The notes below the pieces were generated by a model, which made no database searches, was not told the origin of the DNA, and saw nothing but the letters and a program-made list of their open reading frames with translations. From Herbaspirillum sp. RV1423 (GTDB lineage: Bacteria > Pseudomonadota > Gammaproteobacteria > Burkholderiales > Burkholderiaceae_D), in assembly GCF_000577615.1 (NCBI RefSeq), contig NZ_CBXX010000002.1:62001-126000 (forward strand): DNA of 64,000 nt, written 5' to 3'. Position 1 is the stretch's first letter, and each line of letters starts with the position of its first letter. Positions 7,939-16,360 of this stretch are shown piece after piece. The position numbers and the translations under genes were made by a program.

Positions 7939-9717
7939 TCAATGTTTCTTGCCGGCGCTGCGCCATGCCTGCGCCTTGCGCACCCAGTAGCCCAGCCCCC
8001 AATGCATCAGCAGCGACACCGCAATCGAGGTCAGCAGAATCAAGGTCGACATGGCAGCCGCCGGCCCGACATCGCCGGCGTCGTCCATGTTCAGTACGGC
8101 GATCGCGGCCAGCACGGTGTTGGGGCTGTACAGGAAGATCACCGCCGACACCGTCGTCATCGACGACACGAACAGGTAGCGGAAGATTTCCAGCACCGCC
8201 GGCAGGCACAGCGGCACGGTGATGCGCAGGTAGGTGCGCAGCAAGGGCACCTTGAGCGAGGCCGAGGCGGCTTCGAATTCGGGATCGATCTGCTTCAATG
8301 CCGTGACGGCGGTCAGATGCGCCGTGGTGTAGAAGTGGATCACCGAGCACAGGATCAGGATCGCCATGCTGCCGTACAGGAAGTTCAGCGGATTGGCCGG
8401 ATGGTTGAAAAAGAACACGAAGCCCAGCCCCAGCACCAGCCCCGGCACCGCCATCGGCAAAAAGGTCAGGAAGCGCAGCGAGGTGTCGAGCCAGCGGTGG
8501 CCGCGCGTCTTTTCCATGAGCCAGGCGCCGGTGAAAATGATCGCCGTGCCGACGATGCTGGTGCCGATCGCCAGGCGCAGGCTGTTCCAGTAGGCCAGCC
8601 AGCCGCCGCCGTCCATGTTGTCGAAGTCGTAGTGCATCAACGTCAGGTTCAGGTTGTACGGCCACAGTTTGACCAGCGACGCGCCGACCGCCACCGCGAT
8701 CATCAGCAGCAAGGCGGCGCTGATGGCCATCAGGACCAGCGTGTAGACGCCGTCCCGGCGCCAGTGTCGGCGCGGCGTCAGCACTTCGGCGCGGCTGCTC
8801 ATTTGCGCGCGCTGGCGCTTTTGCAGCCAGCCGTCGACGCAGAAAGTGAGCAGCGCGGGGATCAGCAGCAGCAAACCGATCAGCGCGCCCCGATCGAATT
8901 GCTGCTGGCCGACCACCGCCTTGTAGGCTTCCACCGCCAGCACGCTGAACGCGCCGCCGACGATCTTGGGCACGCCGAAATCGGTGATCGCCAGCGTGAA
9001 CACCAGGCAGAACGCGCCGAAGATGCCGTAGCGCGAGGCCGGCAAGGTCACGGTGCGAAAGGTTTTCCAGCTATTGGCCCCCATTGCCGAGGCGGCGTCG
9101 TACAGCCGCGCGTCGGCCAGCGACAGCGCCGACAGCAGAATCATCAGCGCATGCGGAAAGGTGTAGAACGCCTCGCCCAGCAGGATGCCCCAGAAGCCGT
9201 AGATGCTGCCGTTCATCCATTCCTTGAACAGTCCCTGGTTGCCGAACAGGTAGATCAGCGCGATGCCGGGCAGCAGCGACGGCGCCAACAGCGGCAGCAG
9301 GGCGATGGCGCGCCACAGTCCCTTGAACGGCGCCAGCGTGCGCTGCAAGCCGTAGGCGAACAGATAAGCCAGCGGCACCACCAGCAGCGCCGTGGCGGCG
9401 GCCACGCCGATGCTGCGCGCGATCATCGGCACGAAGTTGGGATTGGCGACCAGCCGGCTCCACGGCGCCATGCCGGCCCAGAGGCCGCCGCGATCGAACA
9501 GCGCCTGTCCCAGCACCGCCGCCAGCGGCAATGCCAGCGCCAGCAGCAGGAGCAGCAGCAAGCCGTATTTCAGGCCGAGCGAGAGCAGCGCATCTTTATT
9601 GACGGAGGACAGCCGCCGCGCCGACGCTGCTGACGGTACTGGCGCCATTGGCGACATCGCCGGCAGTGCCTGCGCATGCGTCGAGGCATCCATGGGCGTG
9701 TTGGCGGAAGTATTCAT
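7939..9717 (-). CDS. ABC transporter fused double permease (phosphonate type)
   Basis: 592 residues, inner membrane. Two homologous permease halves are fused in one chain: hydrophobic segments run from about 50 to 300 and again from 330 to 580, about 12 helices in total. Each half has an EAA-type coupling loop that docks on the ATPase: DAASAMGANSWKTFRTVTLP (about 211-230) and EAASASLKVPLLRTYLRITV (about 480-499). Fused permeases of this length are usual for PhnU2/AfuB-type importers. The first 40 residues are a soluble Ala/Pro/Ser-rich extension. The gene starts 3 bp after the ATPase stop, so the two are translationally close. Confidence 0.88.
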   Translation of the reverse strand: MNTSANTPMDASTHAQALPAMSPMAPVPSAASARRLSSVNKDALLSLGLKYGLLLLLLLALALPLAAVLGQALFDRGGLWAGMAPWSRLVANPNFVPMIARSIGVAAATALLVVPLAYLFAYGLQRTLAPFKGLWRAIALLPLLAPSLLPGIALIYLFGNQGLFKEWMNGSIYGFWGILLGEAFYTFPHALMILLSALSLADARLYDAASAMGANSWKTFRTVTLPASRYGIFGAFCLVFTLAITDFGVPKIVGGAFSVLAVEAYKAVVGQQQFDRGALIGLLLLIPALLTFCVDGWLQKRQRAQMSSRAEVLTPRRHWRRDGVYTLVLMAISAALLLMIAVAVGASLVKLWPYNLNLTLMHYDFDNMDGGGWLAYWNSLRLAIGTSIVGTAIIFTGAWLMEKTRGHRWLDTSLRFLTFLPMAVPGLVLGLGFVFFFNHPANPLNFLYGSMAILILCSVIHFYTTAHLTAVTALKQIDPEFEAASASLKVPLLRTYLRITVPLCLPAVLEIFRYLFVSSMTTVSAVIFLYSPNTVLAAIAVLNMDDAGDVGPAAAMSTLILLTSIAVSLLMHWGLGYWVRKAQAWRSAGKKH

Positions 9718-9720
9718 ACT

Positions 9721-10824
9721 TCAGGCAAACAGATGCAGGGAATGCTGGGGCAAGGCGATCCACATGCGCTGCGCGGACACGTCGGGCAATTGCGCGCGGA
9801 CGTCGTTGCTCACGTCGGCCATCAGGCGCCGGCCCGGCAATTCGTCCAGTTCCAGCATCATCCGGTAGCGATTGCCGAGGTAGATCTGATCGACCACGCG
9901 CGCCGAAAAACGGTTGGCGGCATCGACCGCCGGCAGCACGTCGACCGCTTCCGGCCGGCAGAACAGGCGGCCGCTGTCGACTTTTTGCTTTTCCTGTTCT
10001 ACGCTGAGCATCAGCGGGCCCACGCTGACCTGCCGCTCCGACACGCGCTGGAACGGCAGCCAGTTGGCCTGGCCGACGAAGTCGGCGACGAAGGGCGTGG
10101 CCGGATGGCGATAAATGCGGTCCGGTGTATCGAACTGCTCGATGCGGCCGTGGTGCATGATGGCGATGCGGTCGGACATCACCATCGCTTCTTCCTGGTC
10201 ATGCGTCACCATCAGCGTGGTGATGTTGAATTCTTTTTGCAGACGGCGGATTTCCAGTTGCAGATGCTCGCGCACCTGCGCATCGAGCGCGGACAGCGGT
10301 TCGTCGAGCAGCAGCAGCGACGGCGAGGGCGCCAACGCGCGCGCCAGCGCCACGCGTTGCTGCTGGCCGCCGGACAACTGTCCCGGATATTTTTTTTCGC
10401 TGCCGGCCAGGCCGATCATGGCCAGCATGTCGGTCACGCGCTGCTGCATCTGCGCGCGCGTCATGCGGCGCGCATTGAGGCCATAGGCGACGTTCTGCGC
10501 CACGGTCAGGTTGGGGAAGAGCGCATAGGACTGGAACAGGATGCCGTAGTCGCGCGACTGCGGCGGCAGATGCGAGATGTCCCGGCCGTGCGCATGGATG
10601 CTGCCGTCGTCCTGCTTTTCGAGGCCGGCGATGGTGCGCAACAGCGTGGTCTTGCCGCAGCCGGAAGGGCCGAGCAGGCACACCATTTCGCCTTTCCCGA
10701 CCTCAAGTGAAACATGATCGAGCGCCGTGAATGCGCCGAAGCGCTTCCGGATATTGCGAATCGATAAAAACGCGTCGGAAGAACTGGCGGCGACGTTGGC
10801 GGGAGTTGATAACGGAGTAGGCAT
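9721..10824 (-). CDS. phnT: ABC transporter ATP-binding protein (phosphonate type)
   Basis: 367 residues, cytoplasmic ATPase of the importer. Walker A GPSGCGKTT (52-60), Q-loop Gln98, signature LSGGQ (150-154), Walker B LLLLDEP (170-176) and switch His208 are all intact. A C-terminal TOBE-like regulatory domain covers about 250-360. It is the first gene of the four-gene minus-strand operon ATPase-permease-binding protein-flavoprotein. By sequence it belongs to the iron/spermidine/phosphonate (PotA/AfuC-like) group; the phosphonate assignment rests on gene order and on the binding protein. Confidence 0.88.
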   Translation of the reverse strand: MPTPLSTPANVAASSSDAFLSIRNIRKRFGAFTALDHVSLEVGKGEMVCLLGPSGCGKTTLLRTIAGLEKQDDGSIHAHGRDISHLPPQSRDYGILFQSYALFPNLTVAQNVAYGLNARRMTRAQMQQRVTDMLAMIGLAGSEKKYPGQLSGGQQQRVALARALAPSPSLLLLDEPLSALDAQVREHLQLEIRRLQKEFNITTLMVTHDQEEAMVMSDRIAIMHHGRIEQFDTPDRIYRHPATPFVADFVGQANWLPFQRVSERQVSVGPLMLSVEQEKQKVDSGRLFCRPEAVDVLPAVDAANRFSARVVDQIYLGNRYRMMLELDELPGRRLMADVSNDVRAQLPDVSAQRMWIALPQHSLHLFA

Positions 10825-11079
10825 CGCGCTCTTTCTATCAAGACTATGCCGGGTTCGGCCAGAAAGTGAGCGGATATTACGTAGCTAATATGACATCTGG
10901 ATGACACCTGCCGTGATATATATGAACTGGATTCCATCCATAGATCAGGGTTATGGATGGAGTCTTTCCGGCAACTTTACGGCATGGCGCGCACGGGTTT
11001 TCGGCCGGGAGTGATCGTGAGCGGCAGGAAGATGCAGGGAGGGATGGAAGATATGGTCTAATAGGCTTCATCTTTCTGT
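10825..11079. promoter_or_regulatory. Divergent intergenic region, phosphonate operon / TonB-domain lipoprotein
   Basis: 255 bp between divergent genes, so it should hold the promoter of the transporter operon (minus) and that of the lipoprotein (plus). An A+T-richer core lies at about 10875-10930. No clear operator dyad or riboswitch-like fold was recognised by eye. Confidence 0.4.
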
Positions 11080-11592
11080 ATGGGTGACCCTTTGAACAAG
11101 TCCGGAATCAAAACGATGGTCGTGCTGAGCGCAGGCCTGCTGGCCGCTTGTTCCGTCCCGAAGCCGGACACGCAGGCCAATCGCGATGCCACCGCGAGGG
11201 AAATTGCCGAGCAGGTCAAAACCACGCCCGACGGCACTTCCACCGCCGATTCCCTGGACGGCTACAAGGAAGATCTGGCGCGCCGCATTTCGCAGGTCAA
11301 TTCGACCAGGGTACATGTGGAACGTCCGCAGGCGCTGTTGCGTTCGGTCATCGTCATCAAGTATGTGGTCGACAAGGACGGCAACCTGACGCGCAGCGAA
11401 GTGGTGCGCGGCAACAAGGACAAGGTCACCGAAGCGACCGCGCTGGCGGCGTTGCGCAACACGGCGCCATTTCCCAAGCCGCCGGCAATGCTGCTGCGCG
11501 GCGGCCGGGTCGAGATATCGGAGACCTGGCTGTTCAATAATGACGGACGCTTCCAGTTGCGAACGATCGCCCAGCCGCAGAAAAATGAATAA
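11080..11592 (+). CDS. Putative lipoprotein with TonB C-terminal-like domain
   Basis: 170 residues. A short basic start and hydrophobic stretch end in the lipobox LAAC with Cys24, so the protein is probably lipidated and anchored to the outer membrane. Residues 60-165 match the TonB C-terminal fold: a conserved YVVDKDGNLTRSEVVRG strand-turn-strand, ALRNTAPFPKPP, then a final strand VEISETWLF. Classical TonB proteins are inner-membrane anchored by an N-terminal helix, so a lipidated TonB-domain protein is probably not an energy transducer. The start is uncertain (ATG at 11080 has only a weak ribosome site). Confidence 0.75.
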   Translation: MGDPLNKSGIKTMVVLSAGLLAACSVPKPDTQANRDATAREIAEQVKTTPDGTSTADSLDGYKEDLARRISQVNSTRVHVERPQALLRSVIVIKYVVDKDGNLTRSEVVRGNKDKVTEATALAALRNTAPFPKPPAMLLRGGRVEISETWLFNNDGRFQLRTIAQPQKNE

Positions 11593-11594
11593 GG

Positions 11595-11658
11595 GCGACG
11601 CCGATTGCCTGCTTACCGTCAGGGAATCGGTGTCGTCGCTTGCCCTCAGAACTTTTTC
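11595..11658 (+). terminator. Possible terminator after TonB-domain lipoprotein
   Basis: Imperfect inverted repeat AGGGCGACGCCGATT (from about 11593) against AATCGGTGTCGTCGC (about 11628-11642), with GCCCT and then CTTTTT following. It could end transcription between the lipoprotein and the YeeE gene. The stem has mismatches, so this is tentative. Confidence 0.35.
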
Positions 11659-11661
11659 ACC

Positions 11662-12105
11662 ATGGAGATCGACTTGATTGACTTTGACCATTTCACTCCC
11701 GGCCTGTCGTTGGCCGGTGGTTTGATGATTGGCGGCGCGGCGGCCGGATTGATCCTGTTCAACGGCCGGATCGCCGGCATCAGCGGCATCCTCGGCGGTT
11801 TGCTGAAAATGCCGCGGAAGGATACGGCGTGGCGGGCAGCCTTCCTGATCGGATTGCTCGCGGCGCCGTTGATCGCAGCCTGGTCCGGCGTCGCCGTTGT
11901 ACTTGATGTCAAGGCCGGCTGGGGGGAAATCCTGGCGGCGGGATTCATCGTCGGTCTCGGCACCCGTTATGCCGGAGGCTGTACCAGCGGTCACGGCGTC
12001 TGCGGTCTGGCGCGCGGATCGTTGCGCTCGCTGGTCGCGACCTTGACATTCATGGTGACGGGCTTTCTGACTGTGTTCGTCAGACTGCATGTGATCGGAG
12101 CATGA
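11662..12105 (+). CDS. YeeE/YedE family membrane protein, first half
   Basis: 147 residues from the ATG at 11662. Inner-membrane protein with about four hydrophobic helices, first half of a split sulfur-transport (YeeE/YedE, TsuA-like) pair. The hallmark motif GTRYAGGCTSGHGVCGLARG (about 95-114) contains the conserved cysteines that handle thiosulfate-type sulfur in characterised relatives. The stop overlaps the start of the next gene (ATGA at 12102), so the two are translationally coupled. The transported species is inferred from the family only. Confidence 0.85.
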   Translation: MEIDLIDFDHFTPGLSLAGGLMIGGAAAGLILFNGRIAGISGILGGLLKMPRKDTAWRAAFLIGLLAAPLIAAWSGVAVVLDVKAGWGEILAAGFIVGLGTRYAGGCTSGHGVCGLARGSLRSLVATLTFMVTGFLTVFVRLHVIGA

Positions 12106-12527
12106 AGATGAATATCTTGACCGCGTTATTGGCAGGCCTGCTGTTCGGTTTCGGTTTACTGGTGTCGGGCATGGCGAATCCCGCCAAGGTCCTCGGCTTT
12201 CTCGATCTGGCTGGCATATGGGACCCGTCGCTGGCCTTCGTCATGGTCGGTGCCATCCTTGTCGGCGTGCCGGCTTTCTGGATGGCAAAGCGTCGCAGCC
12301 TGTCCTTGCTGGGCTTGCCCATGCAATTGCCGGCCCAGGCAGCGGTGACGTTGCGGCTGGTGCTCGGCAGCGCCGCTTTCGGCGTAGGCTGGGGACTGGC
12401 GGGTTTTTGTCCGGGACCTGCCTTGGTCGCCATCGGCGCCGGCTATGCGAAAGCCTTCGGTTTTGGCGCGGCCATGATTGCCGGCATGCTGGTTTTCGAT
12501 TTATTCGAGCGGATCAAAAAGCACTGA
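12102..12527 (+). CDS. YeeE/YedE-associated membrane protein (DUF6691), second half
   Basis: 141 residues, four hydrophobic helices. Starts at the ATG of the ATGA overlap with the preceding YeeE gene; a second ATG at 12108 is possible. Conserved features are GLLVSGMANPAKVLGFLDLAG (split here as GLLVSGMANPAK, 18-29, and LGFLDLAG) and GWGLAGFCPGPALVAIGAG near the C-terminus, with the single conserved Cys in GFCPGP. Together the two halves rebuild one full YeeE-like channel for a sulfur compound. Confidence 0.85.
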   Translation: MKMNILTALLAGLLFGFGLLVSGMANPAKVLGFLDLAGIWDPSLAFVMVGAILVGVPAFWMAKRRSLSLLGLPMQLPAQAAVTLRLVLGSAAFGVGWGLAGFCPGPALVAIGAGYAKAFGFGAAMIAGMLVFDLFERIKKH

Positions 12528-12535
12528 GTGTTTTT

Positions 12536-12565
12536 ACGGGCGCACGCGACGTGCCGCCCGGCTGC
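12536..12565. terminator. Weak hairpin between converging genes
   Basis: CGGGCGCACG ... CGTGCCGCCCG forms an imperfect stem with a T5 run on its left side, so it could serve as a terminator for the leftward-reading cyclase gene. Only 46 bp separate the two stops. Confidence 0.35.
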
Positions 12566-12573
12566 AAGGATGC

Positions 12574-13518
12574 TCAGTCCTCGGCAACGATGCAATTGCG
12601 CCCACGCTGCTTGGCCATGTAGAGACGCTTGTCGACCAGTTCCATGAAGTCGATGCGATGGTCTTGCGTGGAGGGGATGATGGTCGCCATGCCCAGGCTG
12701 ATCGTGACGACGCTTTCCACCTGCGATTTTTCGTGCGGGATTTTTTCCTTCAGCACCATCTTGCGGCAACGCTGCGCCACTTTGAGGCCTGAGGCGCGGT
12801 CGGTTTCCGGCAGGATCAGCACGAACTCTTCGCCGCCGTAGCGTGCAAAGAAATCGCGCGTGCGCGTGGCGGCCTGGTTCAGCACGCCGGCGATCTGCTT
12901 GAGGCAGGCGTCGCCGCGGATGTGGCCGTAATGATCGTTGTATTGCTTGAAGTAGTCGATGTCGAGCATGATGATCGACAAAGGCGTGCGGTTCTTGACA
13001 GCGTTGGCCCATTCGACTTCCAGCGCGGAGTCGAACATGCGGCGATTGGCGACCTCGGTGAGGCTGTCGCGGTAGGACAGCGCCTCCAGCTCTTTCTGCA
13101 ATTCTGCCAGGCGCGCTTCGGTCTTCTTCCGTTCCGTGATGTCGAACATGAAGCCGATCAGCGCATCGACCTCGCCGTCGGGCTTGCGCACCACATGCAC
13201 GACGTCGCGGATCCAGACATGCTCACCATCGCGCGTGATGGCGCGGTAATCGGCCTCGTGGTCGACGCCGGACTTCGACTGCGATACGCAAAAATTCACC
13301 ACGCCTTCGCGGTCTTCCGCATGGATGCGCATGGCCCAGTCTTCCACGGTGACCCAGCTTTCCGGCGTCCAGCCCAATAGCGCCTCGATCTGCGGGCCGA
13401 TGTAGGCGAACTTCATGGTGCTCCAGTCGATTTTCCAGGGGATCGCTTTGGTCGATTCAAGCAGCGTCTTGTAGACGGCGCTATCCGGTTCCATTTGTTT
13501 TTGTACTCGTTTGTTCAT
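12574..13518 (-). CDS. Diguanylate cyclase with PAS sensor domain
   Basis: 314 residues, no membrane segment, so cytosolic. A PAS_3-type fold spans about 25-128 (IGPQIEALLGWTP, IHAEDR, ending GFMFDITERKK), then a short coiled linker and a GGDEF domain (about 148-312). The active site is GGEEF (228-232) with metal-binding Asp186 in LDIDYF. The inhibitory c-di-GMP site RxxD is intact at Arg219-Asp222, five residues before GGEEF, so product inhibition is expected. It makes c-di-GMP in response to a signal at the PAS domain, possibly redox or a small ligand. No EAL domain is present. Confidence 0.92.
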   Translation of the reverse strand: MNKRVQKQMEPDSAVYKTLLESTKAIPWKIDWSTMKFAYIGPQIEALLGWTPESWVTVEDWAMRIHAEDREGVVNFCVSQSKSGVDHEADYRAITRDGEHVWIRDVVHVVRKPDGEVDALIGFMFDITERKKTEARLAELQKELEALSYRDSLTEVANRRMFDSALEVEWANAVKNRTPLSIIMLDIDYFKQYNDHYGHIRGDACLKQIAGVLNQAATRTRDFFARYGGEEFVLILPETDRASGLKVAQRCRKMVLKEKIPHEKSQVESVVTISLGMATIIPSTQDHRIDFMELVDKRLYMAKQRGRNCIVAED

Positions 13519-13991
13519 GAAATATGGATGAAATTAAAACGATGAGGCAGCTTCGCCGACGATGACCGTATTGTCGTAAGGATAACCTGCGGCAATCCCT
13601 GGCGGCTGTCATAGCGACGGGAAACCTCAAAAATATCAAGCGTGTGGGTAATGCTGTTCAGTTAAGTTCAAAAGCTCTTTACCGCATAGTCAGCCCATCA
13701 CAACCGTCGTCCTGACGAAAGTCAGGACCCAGCGTCGTATCGGATGTTTTCACGACACCAGGTCCTGGCATACGCCGAGACGACGGCTGAAGAAAACAGG
13801 CTTGACTGAACGGCATTGCAAGCGCGAGAGCGTATTTTTTGTTCGATAGGTAGAGTTAATTAAATGAACACATTTAATCAATTGTGCAAAAGATGCGCGT
13901 CTGATTTATCGTTTAGGGCATTGAAGAAAGATTTGACGCTGCCCGAGCAGCGCGCCCGTCCTCAACTTATCTACTGACAGGAACGCAGCAC
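13519..13991. other. 473-bp intergenic region with one palindromic repeat
   Basis: No gene was recognised here. It carries one copy of the GTCCTGACGAAAGTCAGGAC palindromic repeat (13704-13786). An A+T-rich stretch at about 13840-13920 probably contains the cfa promoter. Shifts between G+C-rich and A+T-rich sequence make it look like ordinary intergenic DNA plus the repeat. Confidence 0.5.
13704..13786. repeat. Palindromic repeat, single copy
   Basis: Same family as the block at 5160-5530: CCGTCGTCCTGACGAAAGTC then AGGACCCAGCGTCGTA, a diverged spacer, CACGACACCAGGTCC and a closing CGCCGAGACGACGG. The two outer arms are imperfectly complementary, so the whole unit can fold into a long hairpin with the small GTCCTGAC/GTCAGGAC hairpin at one end. 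Confidence 0.8.
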
Positions 13992-15155
13992 ATGTCTTCG
14001 AATGCCTCCACATTCACTTCGCAAAACGAACTTCCCCAAGACTCGGCAATTTATCGCAGCATGGCCGACATGCTCGGCCAGGCTGGCATCCGCATCAACG
14101 GCGGCAACCCATGGGACATGCAATTGCATCGCGCCGGCGTTCCCGAGCGTGCGTTCGCACAGGCCAACCTGGGATTGGGCGAGGCCTACATGGATGGCGA
14201 CTGGGACGCCGAACAGCTCGATGAATTTTTCTCCCGACTGTTGCGCACCCGGCTGGCCGACACCGTCAAGCCGTTGCGGTTGATCGGCCATGTGCTCGCC
14301 GCGAAATTCATGAACCGACAGAACCTCAAGCGCGCGCGCACGGTCGGCGAAGTGCATTACGACCTTGGCAACGATTTTTATTCGGCGATGCTCGACTCGC
14401 GCATGACCTACACCTGCGGTTACTGGAACAGCGCCGCCACGCTGGAAGAAGCGCAGGAAGCCAAGCTCGACCTGATCTGTCGCAAGCTGCAACTCAAGCC
14501 GGGAATGCGCGTGCTCGACATCGGCTGCGGCTGGGGCAGTTTCATGGCCTTTGCCGCCGAGCGTTACGGCGTGCATGCCGTCGGCGTCAGCATTTCGAAA
14601 GAGCAGATTGCATTGGCGAAGGAGCGTTACCCGCATCTGCCGCTGGAGTTCCGCCTGCAAGACTATCGCGAACTCAACGAGCATTTCGACGCCATCGTCA
14701 GCATCGGCATGTTCGAACACGTGGGCCGCAAGAACTACCGCACCTACATGGACGTTGCCCATCGCTGCCTCGACAACGACGGTCTGTTCCTGTTGCACAC
14801 GATCGGCAAGAACCAGCGTAAATCGTCGCCCGATCCGTGGATCGACAAGTACATCTTCCCGAACGGCGACCTGCCGTCGATCGGCCAGATCGGCGATGCG
14901 CTGGATCATCTGTTCGTGGTGGAAGACTTGCACAACTTCGGCGCCGATTACGACAAGACCCTGATGGCGTGGCACAGCAACTTCGAAGCCGCCTGGCCGC
15001 GTTTCGAAGCGCAACTGGGGGGACGCTTCCGCCGCATGTGGCGCTACTACCTGCTGTCTTGCGCCGGCGCTTTCCGCGCGCGCGATATCCAGCTATGGCA
15101 ATGGGTGTTGTCCAAGAAAGGCGTGATGGGCGGCTATCGGCGCGAGAACGTCTGA
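13992..15155 (+). CDS. cfa: Cyclopropane-fatty-acyl-phospholipid synthase
   Basis: 387 residues. Transfers a methylene from S-adenosylmethionine onto cis double bonds of membrane phospholipid acyl chains, a stationary-phase and acid-stress modification. The N-terminal domain (about 20-115) precedes the diagnostic EVHYDLGNDFY (120-130). SAM-binding motif VLDIGCGWG is at 174-182, followed by GMFEHVG and the conserved C-terminal YYLLSCAGAFRAR with the bicarbonate-site cysteine region. Length matches E. coli Cfa (382). It stands alone, converging on the sirtuin gene. Confidence 0.95.
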   Translation: MSSNASTFTSQNELPQDSAIYRSMADMLGQAGIRINGGNPWDMQLHRAGVPERAFAQANLGLGEAYMDGDWDAEQLDEFFSRLLRTRLADTVKPLRLIGHVLAAKFMNRQNLKRARTVGEVHYDLGNDFYSAMLDSRMTYTCGYWNSAATLEEAQEAKLDLICRKLQLKPGMRVLDIGCGWGSFMAFAAERYGVHAVGVSISKEQIALAKERYPHLPLEFRLQDYRELNEHFDAIVSIGMFEHVGRKNYRTYMDVAHRCLDNDGLFLLHTIGKNQRKSSPDPWIDKYIFPNGDLPSIGQIGDALDHLFVVEDLHNFGADYDKTLMAWHSNFEAAWPRFEAQLGGRFRRMWRYYLLSCAGAFRARDIQLWQWVLSKKGVMGGYRRENV

Positions 15156-15189
15156 AGCGCGTTTTCATGCGGCATGCGGATCGTCTGGT

Positions 15190-16050
15190 TCAGTCGCTGT
15201 GCAGGCGATCCGCAAGCAAAGGCAGCAATGATTCAGCCGGCGTCTCGCATTTCAGCACCAGCAAATGATCCGCCCGCGTGACGCCGCGATTGATCGCGGC
15301 AATCGGTTTGCCGGCTTCCGCGGCCATGCGGCAAAAGCGGTAGCCTGAAAACACCACCAGCGACGACCCGACCACCAATACCGCATCCGCCGCAGCCACT
15401 GCGCGTTCGGCAGCCTCCGAGCGATCCCGCGGCACGCCGTCGCCGAAGAACACGACATCGGGCTGAAGCATGCCGCCGCATGCCGGGCAGGGCGGAACCT
15501 GAAAGCCGGCCAGCGCGTCCGTAGCCAGTTCCGCATCGCCATCCGGCAAGGCGGCGGCGTCGTTGCCGACCAGACCGGGATTGGCTCGCTCGAGCAGCGT
15601 TTGCACTGCGCGGCGCGTCTGCATCGTGCCGCAAGCCAGACACACAACGCGATGGATGTTGCCGTGCAGTTCGATCACGGCACGGCTCCCCGCCTGCTGA
15701 TGCAAGCCGTCGACGTTTTGCGTCAGGAGCGCGGCTATCCTGCCGGCTGCCTCAAGCGCGGCCAGCGCGCGATGGCCGGCATTCGGCGCGGTCTGCGCGA
15801 GCTTGGGCCAGCCGATCATGCTGCGCGCCCAGTAACGCCGCCGCATCGTTTCCGAAGCGCGGAAGGCCGGACCTTCCATCGGCGCCTTGCCGCGCCGCAC
15901 GCCATTGGCGTCGCGATAATCCGGGATGCCCGATGCGGTGCTGATGCCGGCGCCGGTAAGGACCAGCACATTGCGGTGAGGCGCCACGAACGCCGAGACG
16001 GCGCTCGCATCCGCGTCGAGCCGGTTGATGTGGATGACGTCGTTTTCCAA
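15190..16050 (-). CDS. Sir2-family NAD-dependent protein deacylase
   Basis: 286 residues. Removes acyl groups from protein lysines using NAD+. NAD motif GAGISTASGIPDYRD (33-47), TQNVDGLHQQAG (110-121), catalytic His129 in ELHG, and a zinc site Cys137-Cys140-Cys188-Cys191 are all present. The 47-residue gap between the cysteine pairs is longer than in CobB, and the GIPDYRD pattern without the deacylase Tyr/Arg pair of class III places it near the SIRT4-like class II group; this subclassing is tentative. A small membrane protein gene lies just upstream on the same strand. Confidence 0.92.
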   Translation of the reverse strand: MENDVIHINRLDADASAVSAFVAPHRNVLVLTGAGISTASGIPDYRDANGVRRGKAPMEGPAFRASETMRRRYWARSMIGWPKLAQTAPNAGHRALAALEAAGRIAALLTQNVDGLHQQAGSRAVIELHGNIHRVVCLACGTMQTRRAVQTLLERANPGLVGNDAAALPDGDAELATDALAGFQVPPCPACGGMLQPDVVFFGDGVPRDRSEAAERAVAAADAVLVVGSSLVVFSGYRFCRMAAEAGKPIAAINRGVTRADHLLVLKCETPAESLLPLLADRLHSD

Positions 16051-16079
16051 GGATGCCGGGTTTCTTCAATGATCCTGCT

Positions 16080-16235
16080 TCACACTCTGTCCATGCCCGC
16101 CGACACCACAAACGACACCACCGCCGCCGTGATCGACCAGACGGCCAGGCGGTATTGCGGAATGAATTTGGTGATGAAAGGCAGCAGGAAATACAGGACG
16201 ACGCCGATGAGGATGCTGGTAATGACTCGTTTCAT
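16080..16235 (-). CDS. Small hypothetical membrane protein (51 aa)
   Basis: 51 residues, beginning MKRVITSILIGVVLYFLLPF. Two hydrophobic stretches (about 4-20 and 30-46) are separated by a short loop with KFIPQYR, giving a probable two-helix hairpin in the inner membrane. Only a weak ribosome site precedes the ATG. The last codons are 30 bp from the sirtuin start, so the two could be co-transcribed. No family was recognised. The hydrophobic pattern and basic start make it a credible real gene, but it could be spurious. Confidence 0.55.
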   Translation of the reverse strand: MKRVITSILIGVVLYFLLPFITKFIPQYRLAVWSITAAVVSFVVSAGMDRV

Positions 16236-16360
16236 GACTTGACGTTGTTAATGTGGATGAATGCGCCGGCCGGTTCAGCCGTGCCGGGGACGATTGCGAT
16301 CCTATCATTGATTGGCGTCGGAAGACGATAGGGCGCCTGAACGTTTCTTCTCATCTGTCC

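Noticed and set aside
6721..9633. 970-codon plus-strand open frame
   Set aside because: Antisense to the binding-protein and permease genes; low-complexity Gln/His/Arg-rich translation caused by high G+C third positions.
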